A DNA stretch of 25,236 nucleotides. It comes from Acanthamoeba sp. SK_2022b (Eukaryota > Discosea > Longamoebia > Acanthamoebidae). The stretch spans positions 1 through 25,236 of the forward strand of contig JANDJZ010000910.1 in NCBI GenBank assembly GCA_027943245.1, read 5' to 3'. This document shows positions 7,594 to 15,463 of this stretch, piece after piece. The first letter of the stretch is position 1. Each line of letters opens with the position of its first letter. The notes beneath the pieces are model-generated. The model searched no databases. It was not told where the DNA came from and was given only the letters and a program-made list of their open reading frames with translations. The position numbers were made by a program, and so were the translations under genes.

Positions 7594-9761
7594 CCCGTTC
7601 CATTGGCCCCGCGATGCCCGAAGGCATCGTTCACACTTCTTCGTCCACCTTTTTGCAACGTTCTCGCCAGACCCGGGCCGTGGTGTTGCTCCCCATGGCG
7701 TTCGCTTGCTCGGCAAGCTGGGGACAGGCCTCCACAACCCTGGACACCATTACCGTGCGCTCATCCGGCGACAGCGCCCTGGAGCGCCCGCTGGCCACCG
7801 GCAGCCGACTGGATCTCAGCGCACGCGATACGCCCGCCAGTGTCGAAGTGATCACGCGCGAGCAACTGCAGGCCAGGGGCGACACTTCGCTGGTCGATGC
7901 AATCACCCGCTCCACGGGTATCACCAGCCTGGGGCATCCGGGCAACAGCGGCAGTTCGCTGTCGGCACGGGGCTTCACCGACACCACGTCGGTCATGCGC
8001 TTGTATGACGGCACTCGCCAATATGGCGGTGTGGGCGTGAGTTTTCCCTTCGACACCTGGTCCGTAGACCGCATCGAAGTGCTGCGTGGACCGGCTTCCG
8101 TGATCTATGGCGATGGCGCCATTGGCGGGGTCATCAATGTGATTCCCAAGAAGCCCACGCGCAGTCCGATACGCAACGAGGTCCAGGCCACGGTAGGCAC
8201 CGACGGAAAACGCGGCCTGGCCTTTGGCAGCGGCGGCGCAATCGATGAGCACTGGTCCTACCGTCTGGATGCCAGTGGCGACCGCGCCGACGGATGGGTT
8301 GACCGGGGTGATTCCAGCAACCGCACCCTCTCCGCAGCCTTGCGATGGGATCCGGTGCAGGACTTCAGCGTGCAACTGTCCCACGCGCTGGGCAGGCAAA
8401 AGCCCATGCGCTACTTCGGCACGCCGTTGATCAATGGAGTTCAGGATCCGGCGGTACGCGAACGCAACTACAACGTGGCCGACAGCCGCATCCAGTACAA
8501 GGACCGCTGGACCGAACTGGCGGCGCAATGGACGCCCTCCAGCAACGTGATCGTGCGCAGCAAGCTCTATCACATAGCCAGCGACCGCTACTGGCGCAAC
8601 GCCGAGACCTACCTGTACAACGCCTCCACCGGCCTGATCGACCGATCCGGAAACACCGAGATCGCCCATGACCAGACGCAGACCGGCAACACCACGGATG
8701 CGACCTTCAGCGGCAGTCTCTTCGGTCGCAGAGTGGGTGTCCTGGGCTTCGATGTCAACCGCGCGGCTTTCCAGCACTCCAACAACACTTATGCGGGCAG
8801 CTCCGGTTCGGTGGACCCCTACAACCCCGATCCCGGTCAATACACCAGCTCCATTCCCTTCATTCCCCGCTATCGCAACAAGGCCGAGCAATATGCGCTG
8901 TTCGCCGAGGACCGCCTGGAGATGACGGACCGCTGGTCATTGGTGGCAGGTGCGCGGTTTGACCATGCAAATCTCTCGCGCCAGGACCTGGTGGCTGGTA
9001 CGCAGGCCTTCAAGCGCAGCTACTCCAATGCGGGGTGGCGCTTGGGATCGGTCTACCAACTCCACCCCGGCCTGTCACTGTATGCCCAGGCATCCAAGGC
9101 GGCGGATCCGGTGAGCGGCCTGCTGATGCTGTCTGCAGCCAACGCCGCTTTCGACGTGTCCACAGGGCGGCAGTTCGAAATCGGCCTCAAGCAATCGTTC
9201 TGGGAAGGCAAGGGCGACTGGACGCTGGCCATGTACTCCATTACCAAGAACAATCTGCTCACGCGTGACCCTGCCAACCCCGCGCTGCGCATCCAGGTGG
9301 GGCAGCGGTCATCCAAAGGCATGGAGAGCACCCTGTCGATGCAGGTCGCCAAGACGGTCCGGCTGGATGCCAACGTGGCCTTGCTCAAGGCGCGGTACGA
9401 CGACTTCAGCGAGTCGGTTGGCGGCGTCACCGTGTCCCGCAATGGCAACGTGCCCACCGACGTGCCTGAACGTGTCGCCAATGTCTGGGTGGGCTGGAAC
9501 CTCGCTTCGAACTGGACACTGTCAGGAGGGCTGCGCCATGTCGGCAAACGCTACGCCGACAACGCCAATACCTTGAAGCTGGGGGCGTACACCACCTTCG
9601 ACATGGCTCTGCAATGGAAGGCCACCGCAGATACCACGCTGACGCTGCGCGGGTTCAACGTTCTGGACAAGCGCTATTTCTCCACGGCCTACTACACCAC
9701 GACACAGTGGCTGGTGGGCGAGGGGCGGCGCGCGGAGATCACGTTGCATCACCGCTTCTGA
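7590..9761 (+). CDS. TonB-dependent siderophore-type receptor
   Basis: 723 residues. A signal-peptide-like segment ending SCSASWGQA-type residues is followed by a TonB box (LDTITVRSSG), a plug domain with DTPASVEVITREQL, LSARGF and IEVLRGPASVIYGDG, and a 22-strand-type barrel ending VGEGRRAEITLHHRF with a terminal Phe. The plug style resembles FhuE/FpvA-type siderophore receptors more than the other two receptors here. It may take up a metal-chelator complex; the copper neighbours make a chalkophore possible, but iron cannot be excluded. The ATG at 7590 has no clear ribosome binding site and overlaps the upstream stop; the next in-frame ATG is at 7614. If the upstream frameshift is an error, the true intergenic gap would be 88 nt. 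Confidence 0.88.
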   Translation: MTRSIGPAMPEGIVHTSSSTFLQRSRQTRAVVLLPMAFACSASWGQASTTLDTITVRSSGDSALERPLATGSRLDLSARDTPASVEVITREQLQARGDTSLVDAITRSTGITSLGHPGNSGSSLSARGFTDTTSVMRLYDGTRQYGGVGVSFPFDTWSVDRIEVLRGPASVIYGDGAIGGVINVIPKKPTRSPIRNEVQATVGTDGKRGLAFGSGGAIDEHWSYRLDASGDRADGWVDRGDSSNRTLSAALRWDPVQDFSVQLSHALGRQKPMRYFGTPLINGVQDPAVRERNYNVADSRIQYKDRWTELAAQWTPSSNVIVRSKLYHIASDRYWRNAETYLYNASTGLIDRSGNTEIAHDQTQTGNTTDATFSGSLFGRRVGVLGFDVNRAAFQHSNNTYAGSSGSVDPYNPDPGQYTSSIPFIPRYRNKAEQYALFAEDRLEMTDRWSLVAGARFDHANLSRQDLVAGTQAFKRSYSNAGWRLGSVYQLHPGLSLYAQASKAADPVSGLLMLSAANAAFDVSTGRQFEIGLKQSFWEGKGDWTLAMYSITKNNLLTRDPANPALRIQVGQRSSKGMESTLSMQVAKTVRLDANVALLKARYDDFSESVGGVTVSRNGNVPTDVPERVANVWVGWNLASNWTLSGGLRHVGKRYADNANTLKLGAYTTFDMALQWKATADTTLTLRGFNVLDKRYFSTAYYTTTQWLVGEGRRAEITLHHRF

Positions 9762-9832
9762 AGGCGTAGCTGGCGACGCGATCCCACCTGATACTCCTAT
9801 CGCCCAGCCAGCACATCGCGCCGTGCTGAAAA

Positions 9833-9875
9833 GGCCGGTCTCCTTGAATGCCGCACAGGACTTCAGGAGCCGGCC
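9833..9875. terminator. Hairpin after the third receptor gene
   Basis: GGCCGGTCTCC (9833-9843) pairs with GGAGCCGGCC (9866-9875) with one bulged base, and the stem can extend a few pairs towards the loop. It lies 70 nt after the receptor stop, but no T-run follows, so it may be a 3' end processing or Rho-dependent site. It overlaps the end of the biotinyl remnant. Confidence 0.4.
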
Positions 9876-10015
9876 GGTTGCGACGCTTCCAGCTCCATCA
9901 ACGCATCTCCCGCAGCCACAGCCTTTCCAGCTTGGCAATGCGCGGCAGCAATCCTGCCTGCCTGACTGGCTACCACCTGGAACTCCATCTTCATCGCTGG
10001 CCGATGGACGACGTC
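9863..10015 (-). pseudogene. Orphan biotinyl-domain fragment (3' end of a biotin carboxylase gene)
   Basis: A 50-codon stretch on the minus strand, open from a TAG at 10018-10016 to its own TGA at 9865-9863, reads like the C-terminal half of a biotin carboxyl carrier domain: the biotinylation motif AMKM, then EFQVVASQAGRI and GKAVAAGDALMELEA. In intact enzymes (acetyl-, propionyl- or urea-carboxylase types) the AMKM lysine carries biotin near the protein's end. Everything upstream of that motif is missing, there is no start codon context, and the break lies close to the left end of the island. It looks like a remnant of a deleted or rearranged gene. Confidence 0.6.
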
Positions 10016-10099
10016 CTAAGCTGGATGTACCTGAAGCCCGAGACCAGCGCGGGCTCTTGGACTTCTTTGGATCTATTGGGATTTCTTGGGATGCCAGGA

Positions 10100-10118
10100 T
10101 GGCCCCCGGAGGGGCTCA
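10100..10118. other. Candidate left attachment site, alternatively a short hairpin
   Basis: The sequence lines up with the tRNA-Arg 3' end at 24392-24411 in the same orientation, with a 2-nt gap and one mismatch (shared core CCCGGAGGG and flanking TGGCC and CTC). A true attachment duplication would normally be exact, so this is tentative. The same bases form a small hairpin (GCCCC, loop CGGA, GGGGC). Confidence 0.3.
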
Positions 10119-10171
10119 CATTTCTTGTTGAAATCACCATTTTTATAGGGTTCCAGTTGCGAGCATCTGGA

Positions 10172-10195
10172 AAGTACCAACAAAAGTACCAACAA
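10172..10195. repeat. Tandem 12-bp repeat with TACCAAC: integrase arm-site candidate
   Basis: AAGTACCAACAA occurs twice back to back. The heptamer TACCAAC inside it also occurs, in both orientations, between the integrase start and the tRNA at the other end of the island. Short repeated sites at both ends are what tyrosine integrases of phages use as arm-type binding sites. Confidence 0.5.
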
Positions 10196-10587
10196 AAGAA
10201 AAAGTGACTCCAATGGTGGCTGTCAGCGCCCCAGGGGCGGTGACGCCTGGCCTAGCTCAGGGGCGGGGCGGCTGACTTCTTGCTCTATCGCTCGGCTGCC
10301 GAGGCGCTCAAGAGTGCTCGCCAGACTCGATGGTAGGATGCTAAAGATTTAACAGAGAATCAAAAAATCAAAATGCCCCGCAAACCCGCATGGATGCTGG
10401 GTTTCGGGGTATTTCTGCTTGATTTACCAAATTCAAACGGCGGAAATTTTCTGCATTGAGGAACAGGGCGGCTTAAGCCGACAAAGACTGTGACCTTTAT
10501 ATAGCTCCCATCACCTTCCGTCCATGGTTCGTCTTCGCATAGACTCTCGCTCATGGTGGAGTCAACGGTGATGCCGTGCACCACCTA
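10196..10587. other. Gene-poor left end of island
   Basis: I see no convincing gene here. A 74-codon minus-strand frame (10360-10584) exists, but it has no ribosome binding site and reads through a strong hairpin, so I do not call it. Sequence composition drops to AT-rich around 10340-10450. Confidence 0.5.
10376..10409. terminator. Strong hairpin, likely bidirectional terminator
   Basis: CCCCGCAAACCC (10376-10387) pairs with GGGTTTCGGGG (10399-10409) with one bulged C. The 11-nt loop (GCATGGATGCT) is itself nearly self-complementary. An A-rich stretch lies to the left (10360-10373) and TATTTCT to the right, so it could end transcription in either direction. Confidence 0.55.
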
Positions 10588-10793
10588 GGGCCTGAGAAGG
10601 CCCGGGGCCGCGACTCAAGTGGCTCAAGGTCATTCCGCCGGAGGAGCCCCGGATAGGGCCAACCAAAAGTGGATGAAGCCGAACGCTGGAAGTCATCCTA
10701 GGTAGACGGACAGCTAGTGTCTGGCAAGGCACGATAAATCAAGCCGACCCTCATGAAGTTGGCGGGCCCGCCAGCGAGACCTTGGAGTAATCC
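10588..10793 (+). ncRNA. Candidate structured RNA or 5' leader of the 30-residue peptide
   Basis: There is no gene here, but hairpins are dense: GGGCCT-GAGA-AGGCCC with a GNRA loop (10588-10603), GGGGC (10604-10608) facing GCCCC (10646-10650), GGATGA (10671-10676) facing TCATCC (10693-10698), nested AGAC/GTCT and GACA/TGTC (10704-10722), and a perfect 14-bp palindrome TGGCGGGCCCGCCA (10760-10773). The last lies 10 nt before the GGAG site of the small gene at 10794. I do not recognise a known RNA family. A structured leader controlling that gene, or a separate small RNA, are both possible. Confidence 0.35.
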
Positions 10794-10886
10794 ATGATCA
10801 AGCTGTGTGTGCAGTATGGAAAGCTGAAGATCAGTCTGTCGGTCCCCGGCGCTCTGATTCTGGTAATCCTGTTCAAGCTGCTTTAG
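10794..10886 (+). CDS. 30-residue hydrophobic membrane peptide
   Basis: A short frame beginning MIKLCVQYGKLKIS: a basic amphipathic N-terminus, then a hydrophobic C-terminal half (SVPGALILVILFKLL) long enough to enter a membrane. The ATG follows a good GGAG site 6 nt away, and a GC-rich hairpin follows the stop by 6 nt, making a self-contained unit. I do not recognise a family. Small membrane peptides behind structured leaders occur in phage membrane functions and in type I toxin-antitoxin loci; neither can be claimed from sequence alone. Confidence 0.5.
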   Translation: MIKLCVQYGKLKISLSVPGALILVILFKLL

Positions 10887-10892
10887 TAGTAC

Positions 10893-10915
10893 GGGGCGGG
10901 GCTTGCACCCGCCCC
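10893..10915 (+). terminator. GC-rich hairpin after the small peptide gene
   Basis: GGGGCGGG and CCCGCCCC form a perfect 8-bp stem with a 7-nt loop. It starts 6 nt after the TAG of the 30-residue peptide gene. No T-run follows, so its efficiency as an intrinsic terminator is uncertain. Confidence 0.5.
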
Positions 10916-10927
10916 CGAAACTAAATC

Positions 10928-11077
10928 ATGACGACCTTTGTTCCTCATGTTGCTTTCCATTGCTATGTTGCGCAGCACAAAGCCCCGCTGGGTGAACCGT
11001 GCGGTCCGGTGTTCTCGGAAAAATTACTGGTAAAGGGGGTGTCCAAACTGACATCCCCTGCCGCGCATGCTGGATAA
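10928..11077 (+). CDS. Doubtful 49-residue ORF
   Basis: An open frame from ATG (10928) to TAA (11077) beginning MTTFVPHVAFHCYVAQHK. It has no recognisable ribosome binding site or family. It is listed because it directly follows the small peptide unit on the same strand and nothing else explains this stretch. It may well be non-coding. Confidence 0.2.
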   Translation: MTTFVPHVAFHCYVAQHKAPLGEPCGPVFSEKLLVKGVSKLTSPAAHAG

Positions 11078-11098
11078 GCGGGACTTGCGATCATCGTT

Positions 11099-11127
11099 CC
11101 CGAGCACACCTAAATGGCGTTCTCGGG
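11099..11127. terminator. Inverted repeat in the gene-poor stretch before the BRCT gene
   Basis: CCCGAG and CTCGGG (11099-11104, 11122-11127) flank a 17-nt loop and are followed by AAAA on the plus strand. Apart from this I see nothing recognisable between 11078 and 11359. Confidence 0.25.
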
Positions 11128-11359
11128 AAAACACTGCGCGGGCTACTTGGACCGTCAAATTGGGGGTCCGGCTCCTGCTGCAGGATCAAGCCTAGCAGCC
11201 GCCGTGTCCTGAATTCTGGATGTGAAGAATCTGCTGGGGCTATGGGTTCAGCCCGATCATTTCTTGTTTCGTGAGTCCTCGGGTACACAGCTTCCATTCG
11301 TAACGAGGTGTTGCACGACTTGCGCCGGTAAGTCATCATCCGGGGCAAGGGAGGTGATG

Positions 11360-11998
11360 ATGGACGCTCAATCTCTGTACACACGCCAGGCCGCTGCGTT
11401 TCGCAGTGAGATGAAGCAGACGTGCGCCGCACTGGTCGGCATTGTTCAAGGTGTGCTTGCCGACGGCGAGCTGCACGACCGGGAAATCCAGTTTCTCGAT
11501 GAGTGGTTGACCAAGGCAGAGAGCGTTTCTCTCCTTTGGCCTGGCACTGTCATTCATGCCCAGGTGAAGCACATCCTTGCTGATGGCTTGGTCACACCTG
11601 AGGAGCGAGACCACCTCATTGCCACGCTCAATGCGCTCATCGGCGGCGCTTTGGACCAGTTGGCCGAGACACCCCGCGTCACCACACTAGCCTTTGACGA
11701 TGATGTGGTGATCGAGCACCGCGAACGCCTGTTCTGCTTCACGGGAGACTTTGCATTCGGTCCGAGGAGCATCTGCGAGAGAGCAGTCATTGCCCGCGGT
11801 GGGAGTGTTGCCAACGTCACCAAGAAGCTTCACTACTTGGTCATCGGCGGCCTTGGCAGTGCTGAATGGAAGCACGGATCTTTCGGCACGAAGATCGAGA
11901 AGGCCATGGAGCTAAAACAGAAGGGACTGGATCTCAAGATCGTCCCGGAAGATGCATGGGCCACGGCGCTTGGGACAACGCCGGAGCACGCGATCTAG
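11360..11998 (+). CDS. BRCT-domain protein with N-terminal helical domain
   Basis: 212 residues. Residues about 1-110 are helical and contain ADGELHDREIQFLDEWL and LADGLVTPEERDHLI, a two-copy acidic pattern resembling TerB-like helical domains. Residues about 118-205 form a BRCT domain: RLFCFTGDFAFGPR, AVIARGGSVANVTKKLHYLVIGG, and a C-terminal KGLDLKIVPEDAWATAL with the conserved Trp. BRCT domains bind DNA ends or phosphoproteins in DNA repair; related stand-alone proteins occur in bacteria and phages. The exact role is unknown. The ATG at 11360 sits behind AGGGAGG; an ATG one codon earlier (11357) is too close to it. It runs opposite to most island genes, and its stop overlaps the next gene's stop by a few bases. 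Confidence 0.75.
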   Translation: MDAQSLYTRQAAAFRSEMKQTCAALVGIVQGVLADGELHDREIQFLDEWLTKAESVSLLWPGTVIHAQVKHILADGLVTPEERDHLIATLNALIGGALDQLAETPRVTTLAFDDDVVIEHRERLFCFTGDFAFGPRSICERAVIARGGSVANVTKKLHYLVIGGLGSAEWKHGSFGTKIEKAMELKQKGLDLKIVPEDAWATALGTTPEHAI

Positions 11999-12366
11999 GA
12001 CGCCGTTGCCTGAAGCAGCTTGCTGATGTCGGCCGTGAAAACCACTGTGACCCCAGTTCGCGCGCAAACCTTTTCAATCTCGCTTGATAGGTCAATGTGG
12101 AGATCTTCTCCGCGAAGACCCTGCCACATTGCCACGTAGTGCAGTGCGCCGGTTTTGGTGGCGCGTATCTCGCGCTCAACTCCACCTTTGAATGGCAGAG
12201 GCGGCAGCTCTCCCCTTGTCGCTGCCAAGGCGATCTCAGACCAAGCTGCACGCTGTGCACGTCCAGCAAGCCACGCGGAAATCAGTCCCTTGTCCGCACC
12301 TTCTTGGCGCTCGTCCCATGACGTACCTTGCTCGGGTGGATTTATGGCAGATGCGGTTATCAACAT
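11995..12366 (-). CDS. Hypothetical protein downstream of tape measure
   Basis: 123 residues beginning MLITASAINPPEQ; no family recognised. It has an Arg/Ala-rich middle (WLAGRAQRAAWSEIALAATRGE) and a plausible alpha/beta end. The ATG at 12366 is preceded by GGAGGA at ideal spacing; an in-frame ATG 12 nt upstream lacks a site. Its place directly after the tape measure gene would suit a minor tail or assembly protein, but that rests on position only. Confidence 0.6.
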   Translation of the reverse strand: MLITASAINPPEQGTSWDERQEGADKGLISAWLAGRAQRAAWSEIALAATRGELPPLPFKGGVEREIRATKTGALHYVAMWQGLRGEDLHIDLSSEIEKVCARTGVTVVFTADISKLLQATAS

Positions 12367-12427
12367 GGGCTCCTCCATTGAGTGCCGAGGATGATAGCTG
12401 GCTTCCGCCTTTGAGCTGCATGCAGTA

Positions 12428-12449
12428 CCCGGCTCAGATTTGAGCCGGG
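12428..12449. terminator. Perfect 9-bp stem hairpin between tape measure and next gene
   Basis: CCCGGCTCA and TGAGCCGGG with a GATT loop lie in the gap between the tape measure stop (12483) and the next minus-strand gene. There is no T-run on the minus strand, so it may attenuate or stabilise the message rather than fully terminate it. Confidence 0.5.
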
Positions 12450-12482
12450 CCTCATGTCACCAGTTCGAACAAGAGTAAGTGC

Positions 12483-15413
12483 TCAGCTGAGTCGCGCTAC
12501 TGCAGTGTTGGCGCGACGGCGCGTCTCGTCCGCTAGCTGGTTCTGGGTTCTGCGGTCGATTCGGCCCTGCACAACGAACTGGTTCTGCTGGATGAATCCG
12601 CCACTACCCCTTCGAATGGGATCGACACGGCCATTGCCGGAACTCATCAGGAACGTCCTGCCGCCCTGGGTGAGTAGCTCATCATCTTTCTCATTCACCT
12701 CGTAGAACTTGCCGGCCTGGACAGGACCACCGTTTGCCCGCGCGCCACCGAAGAGCCCGCCCAGGAAGTCCAGGATGCCGCCCCCAGAGGTGACCGCTTG
12801 GCCTCCCAAGCCGGTTGTAGCGCTTGCCGCTGCTGCTGCCAGTGCGGAGATTGATGCAGCTGCCGTGGCCGCGCTCGTGGCAAGGGCTGCCGTCGATGCA
12901 GAAGCGCCCGCCGCAACCCCGTCACCAGAGCTGCTACCCAGCCCCAGAACATTGCTCAGAAATCCCTCAATCTGGCTGTTGGCGGTGCTGGCTGCCTTGG
13001 CAGTGCCAAGAACGTTTTGGGAGAACCAGCTCCCCACGCCACCAGGCCCTATCTCACTGAAGAGGGACTTCATGAGGTTCTCCCCCAACCTCTGGGCCAC
13101 GAGATTGTTGAAGGTCTGGAATACCGTGTTACCCAGGTCCAGCACGGCGTCCTTGGCACTTTTCGACCCGCTGGAGATGTCGCGGAAGAAGGTGCCGGCA
13201 GCGGTGTTCAAGTCCTTGTTGATCATGTTCGCGATGGGATCTGCTGAAGCCAGCAGCTCGGCCATCTGCTGCCTCAACTGACCAATGGCCAGGCTCTGTT
13301 CGGGCGTCAGTTTCCCGATCTGCGAGAGCTTGTCGATCTCCTGCTGCATCAGGCCCAGGCGAGCGCGACGTGCCTCTCCGGTCTTCTGCAGGGCTTCCAG
13401 TTCGCCGACGGCGCCGGTCTCACGATCCAATGCGATCCGCTGCTCGGACAAGTGCAGGTCTCCCAGGATGCGGTTGAAATCCTGGGTCACTTTGTTGATG
13501 GAGGCCTGGCCCATCTCATACTGGCGCAGTTCCTCGATTTGTTTGATCTGGCCGTCCATGTTGTTGGCCTCGAGCATCTTGCGCAGACTCTCGTTCTGGG
13601 CATCGAAGCGGATGGCAGCGGCGCCCGCCAAGTTCCCTTTCATCTCCTGATACCTGGCGTTCAGGTCTTCCACCGATCGCGCGAGATCCTTCAGAGACTC
13701 TTGCTGCTTGATATCCATCTCGATACCCGTCAGGCCAGCGTCCTGTAGCAGCTTGCGGCGCTTGTCGAGCAGCTCATTGATCTTGCCCTCGGCATCTGCG
13801 CGATCAGTCTTCTTGTCGGCCCTGGATTGGTACTCCTGAAGCGCCTTGACCTGGGCATCGTAGGCTTTGACCTGGGCCTGGGTGGACTCATCGACAATGG
13901 CCCGCTGCACGTCGTAATAGTCCTTGATCGAGATGAGGCCCTGGCTGTTGTACAGGTCCAGCATGCGGTTGCGATCTGCCATCAAGCTGGTCTCGGCCGC
14001 GATCATCCGCTCGATGCCTTTCAGCTCGTTGTCCAGCAGCTTGGAAGTGGGGTCGTCAGACCCGCCGCCCTTGGCGAACTTCTTGCGGATGTCGGCCGCC
14101 TTGCGGTTGTATGCCTCCAGAGCCGATGTGTACTGCGCGCTTCCCTTGACCAGGCCTTGAGTCGCTGACTCGAAGGCGACCTTCTCCGCGGACAGCTCGG
14201 CATTCATCTTCGCCGAGTCAGACCTTCGATCGGCAAGGTACTTGTCGAGGAAGCTGCCGGTGCCGGTGTTGGGCGCGCTCACCGAGGGCTTGGATCCGTC
14301 AGCAGACACAGCGAGCTGTTTGAGAGCTTCGGATGCTGCCGACGCCTCCTGGCTGACCGAAGCAATGCGCTGCCGCAGCTTGTCCAGGCTTTGCTGATTC
14401 CTGCCCACGTTGTCGCCGCGGTCGATGGCGACCTGGTAGCGCTCTGCCATGTCGGTCAGCCGCTTGAGGTTGTCCTGCGCCGCCTGGGAACGTTGCTGCA
14501 GCTGGCCGAACTCATCGCTGCCCGTGAACCCAGCAACCACGCGACCGAAGGTGATCAGCGAAGCACGGGCGATCCCTTCTGTCTCAGAGACCTTCAACAA
14601 GTATTTGTTGAGCTCGGCGAGTGCGGAGATGCCTGGGCCTGCAATCTTGGCTGCAAGGCCTGTGGTGGCCTTATCGAGCTGCTCCAGGTCATCGCGCAAT
14701 TGCTTGGAGGCAGCAATCGTCTCGCTGCTCAGGATCGATCCCAGACGCTGCGCCCGGTCGCCCAGTTCCTGAAGCCCTTTGCCGCCATCACGCAGCAGCG
14801 GGATGAGGGCAGTGGTGTCGCTGGCCATGGACTCCAGGTAGAAGCTCATCTCCTTCTGACCGAGGCCCGCCTTCTCCAGGCTGTTGTAGTACAGCTGGAG
14901 CGCCTCGGGACCCGAGAGATTGCGAAAGGCATCAGCAGTGATGTCGATCCTTGGCGCGATCTGCTCGAAGAAATCCTTCATGCCGCCGCCACCGGTCTGC
15001 TGGAACTCGCCCACCTTCTCGTTGAAGTCCTTCAACTGGTCGGCCAGCTTCTCCTGCGAGATACCGACGGTCTGCGAGGCGCTGGCCCATCGCTGGAACT
15101 CCGTGACGCCGGCATTGGCCAGTTCACTGGAGCGCGCGATCTCCGCTCCAGCACTGACGGCGCGGGATGTGAAGACACTCAATGCGCCGGCCGCTGCAGT
15201 CGATGCGACGGTCGCGGCGCTCACAGTTTTGCTCCAGGCCGCGTCAATCGACTTGGCCAGCTTTTCGTGCTCTTCTTTGAGCTTCTTCGCTGTCTTGTCC
15301 GTCTGCCGTTCGGCCTGGTTCATGCCAGCAGTGAAGCCGCCTACACGGGCGATCAGATCGAGCGTCAATACGCCGGAGGCTACGTGATGCCATGATCGTT
15401 CTCCTTTGTTCAT
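12483..15413 (-). CDS. Phage tail tape measure protein
   Basis: 976 residues as read. The N-terminal SGVLTLDLIARVGGFTAGM is typical of lambda-gpH-like tape measure proteins. Long helical and coiled-coil stretches fill the middle, a Gly/Ala/Ser-rich hydrophobic region lies near residues 800-880, and a conserved C-terminal ARANGGPVQAGKFYEVNE with DELLTQGGRTFLM closes it. It sets tail length and forms the channel-ejecting core in long-tailed phages. Start problem: the only strong ribosome binding site (AAAGGAG) serves an ATG at 15393 in a different frame, while the in-frame ATG at 15413 has none. A start-proximal indel of about 10 nt is possible. No major tail protein or tail chaperone gene precedes it. 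Confidence 0.88.
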   Translation of the reverse strand: MNKGERSWHHVASGVLTLDLIARVGGFTAGMNQAERQTDKTAKKLKEEHEKLAKSIDAAWSKTVSAATVASTAAAGALSVFTSRAVSAGAEIARSSELANAGVTEFQRWASASQTVGISQEKLADQLKDFNEKVGEFQQTGGGGMKDFFEQIAPRIDITADAFRNLSGPEALQLYYNSLEKAGLGQKEMSFYLESMASDTTALIPLLRDGGKGLQELGDRAQRLGSILSSETIAASKQLRDDLEQLDKATTGLAAKIAGPGISALAELNKYLLKVSETEGIARASLITFGRVVAGFTGSDEFGQLQQRSQAAQDNLKRLTDMAERYQVAIDRGDNVGRNQQSLDKLRQRIASVSQEASAASEALKQLAVSADGSKPSVSAPNTGTGSFLDKYLADRRSDSAKMNAELSAEKVAFESATQGLVKGSAQYTSALEAYNRKAADIRKKFAKGGGSDDPTSKLLDNELKGIERMIAAETSLMADRNRMLDLYNSQGLISIKDYYDVQRAIVDESTQAQVKAYDAQVKALQEYQSRADKKTDRADAEGKINELLDKRRKLLQDAGLTGIEMDIKQQESLKDLARSVEDLNARYQEMKGNLAGAAAIRFDAQNESLRKMLEANNMDGQIKQIEELRQYEMGQASINKVTQDFNRILGDLHLSEQRIALDRETGAVGELEALQKTGEARRARLGLMQQEIDKLSQIGKLTPEQSLAIGQLRQQMAELLASADPIANMINKDLNTAAGTFFRDISSGSKSAKDAVLDLGNTVFQTFNNLVAQRLGENLMKSLFSEIGPGGVGSWFSQNVLGTAKAASTANSQIEGFLSNVLGLGSSSGDGVAAGASASTAALATSAATAAASISALAAAAASATTGLGGQAVTSGGGILDFLGGLFGGARANGGPVQAGKFYEVNEKDDELLTQGGRTFLMSSGNGRVDPIRRGSGGFIQQNQFVVQGRIDRRTQNQLADETRRRANTAVARLS

Positions 15414-15463
15414 TGGTTGAATGGTCTGCCTACCATCGGGGAATGGAAGGCATGGTGGAGAGG

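Noticed and set aside
7761..8891. A 376-codon minus-strand frame
   Set aside because: Shadow of the third receptor, which has a plug domain and barrel end in the plus frame.
10250..10290. tRNA D-arm-like sequence (TAGCTCAGGGG)
   Set aside because: The rest of a tRNA cloverleaf cannot be drawn around it.
10360..10584. A 74-codon minus-strand frame
   Set aside because: No ribosome binding site, reads through a strong terminator-like hairpin, no family resemblance.
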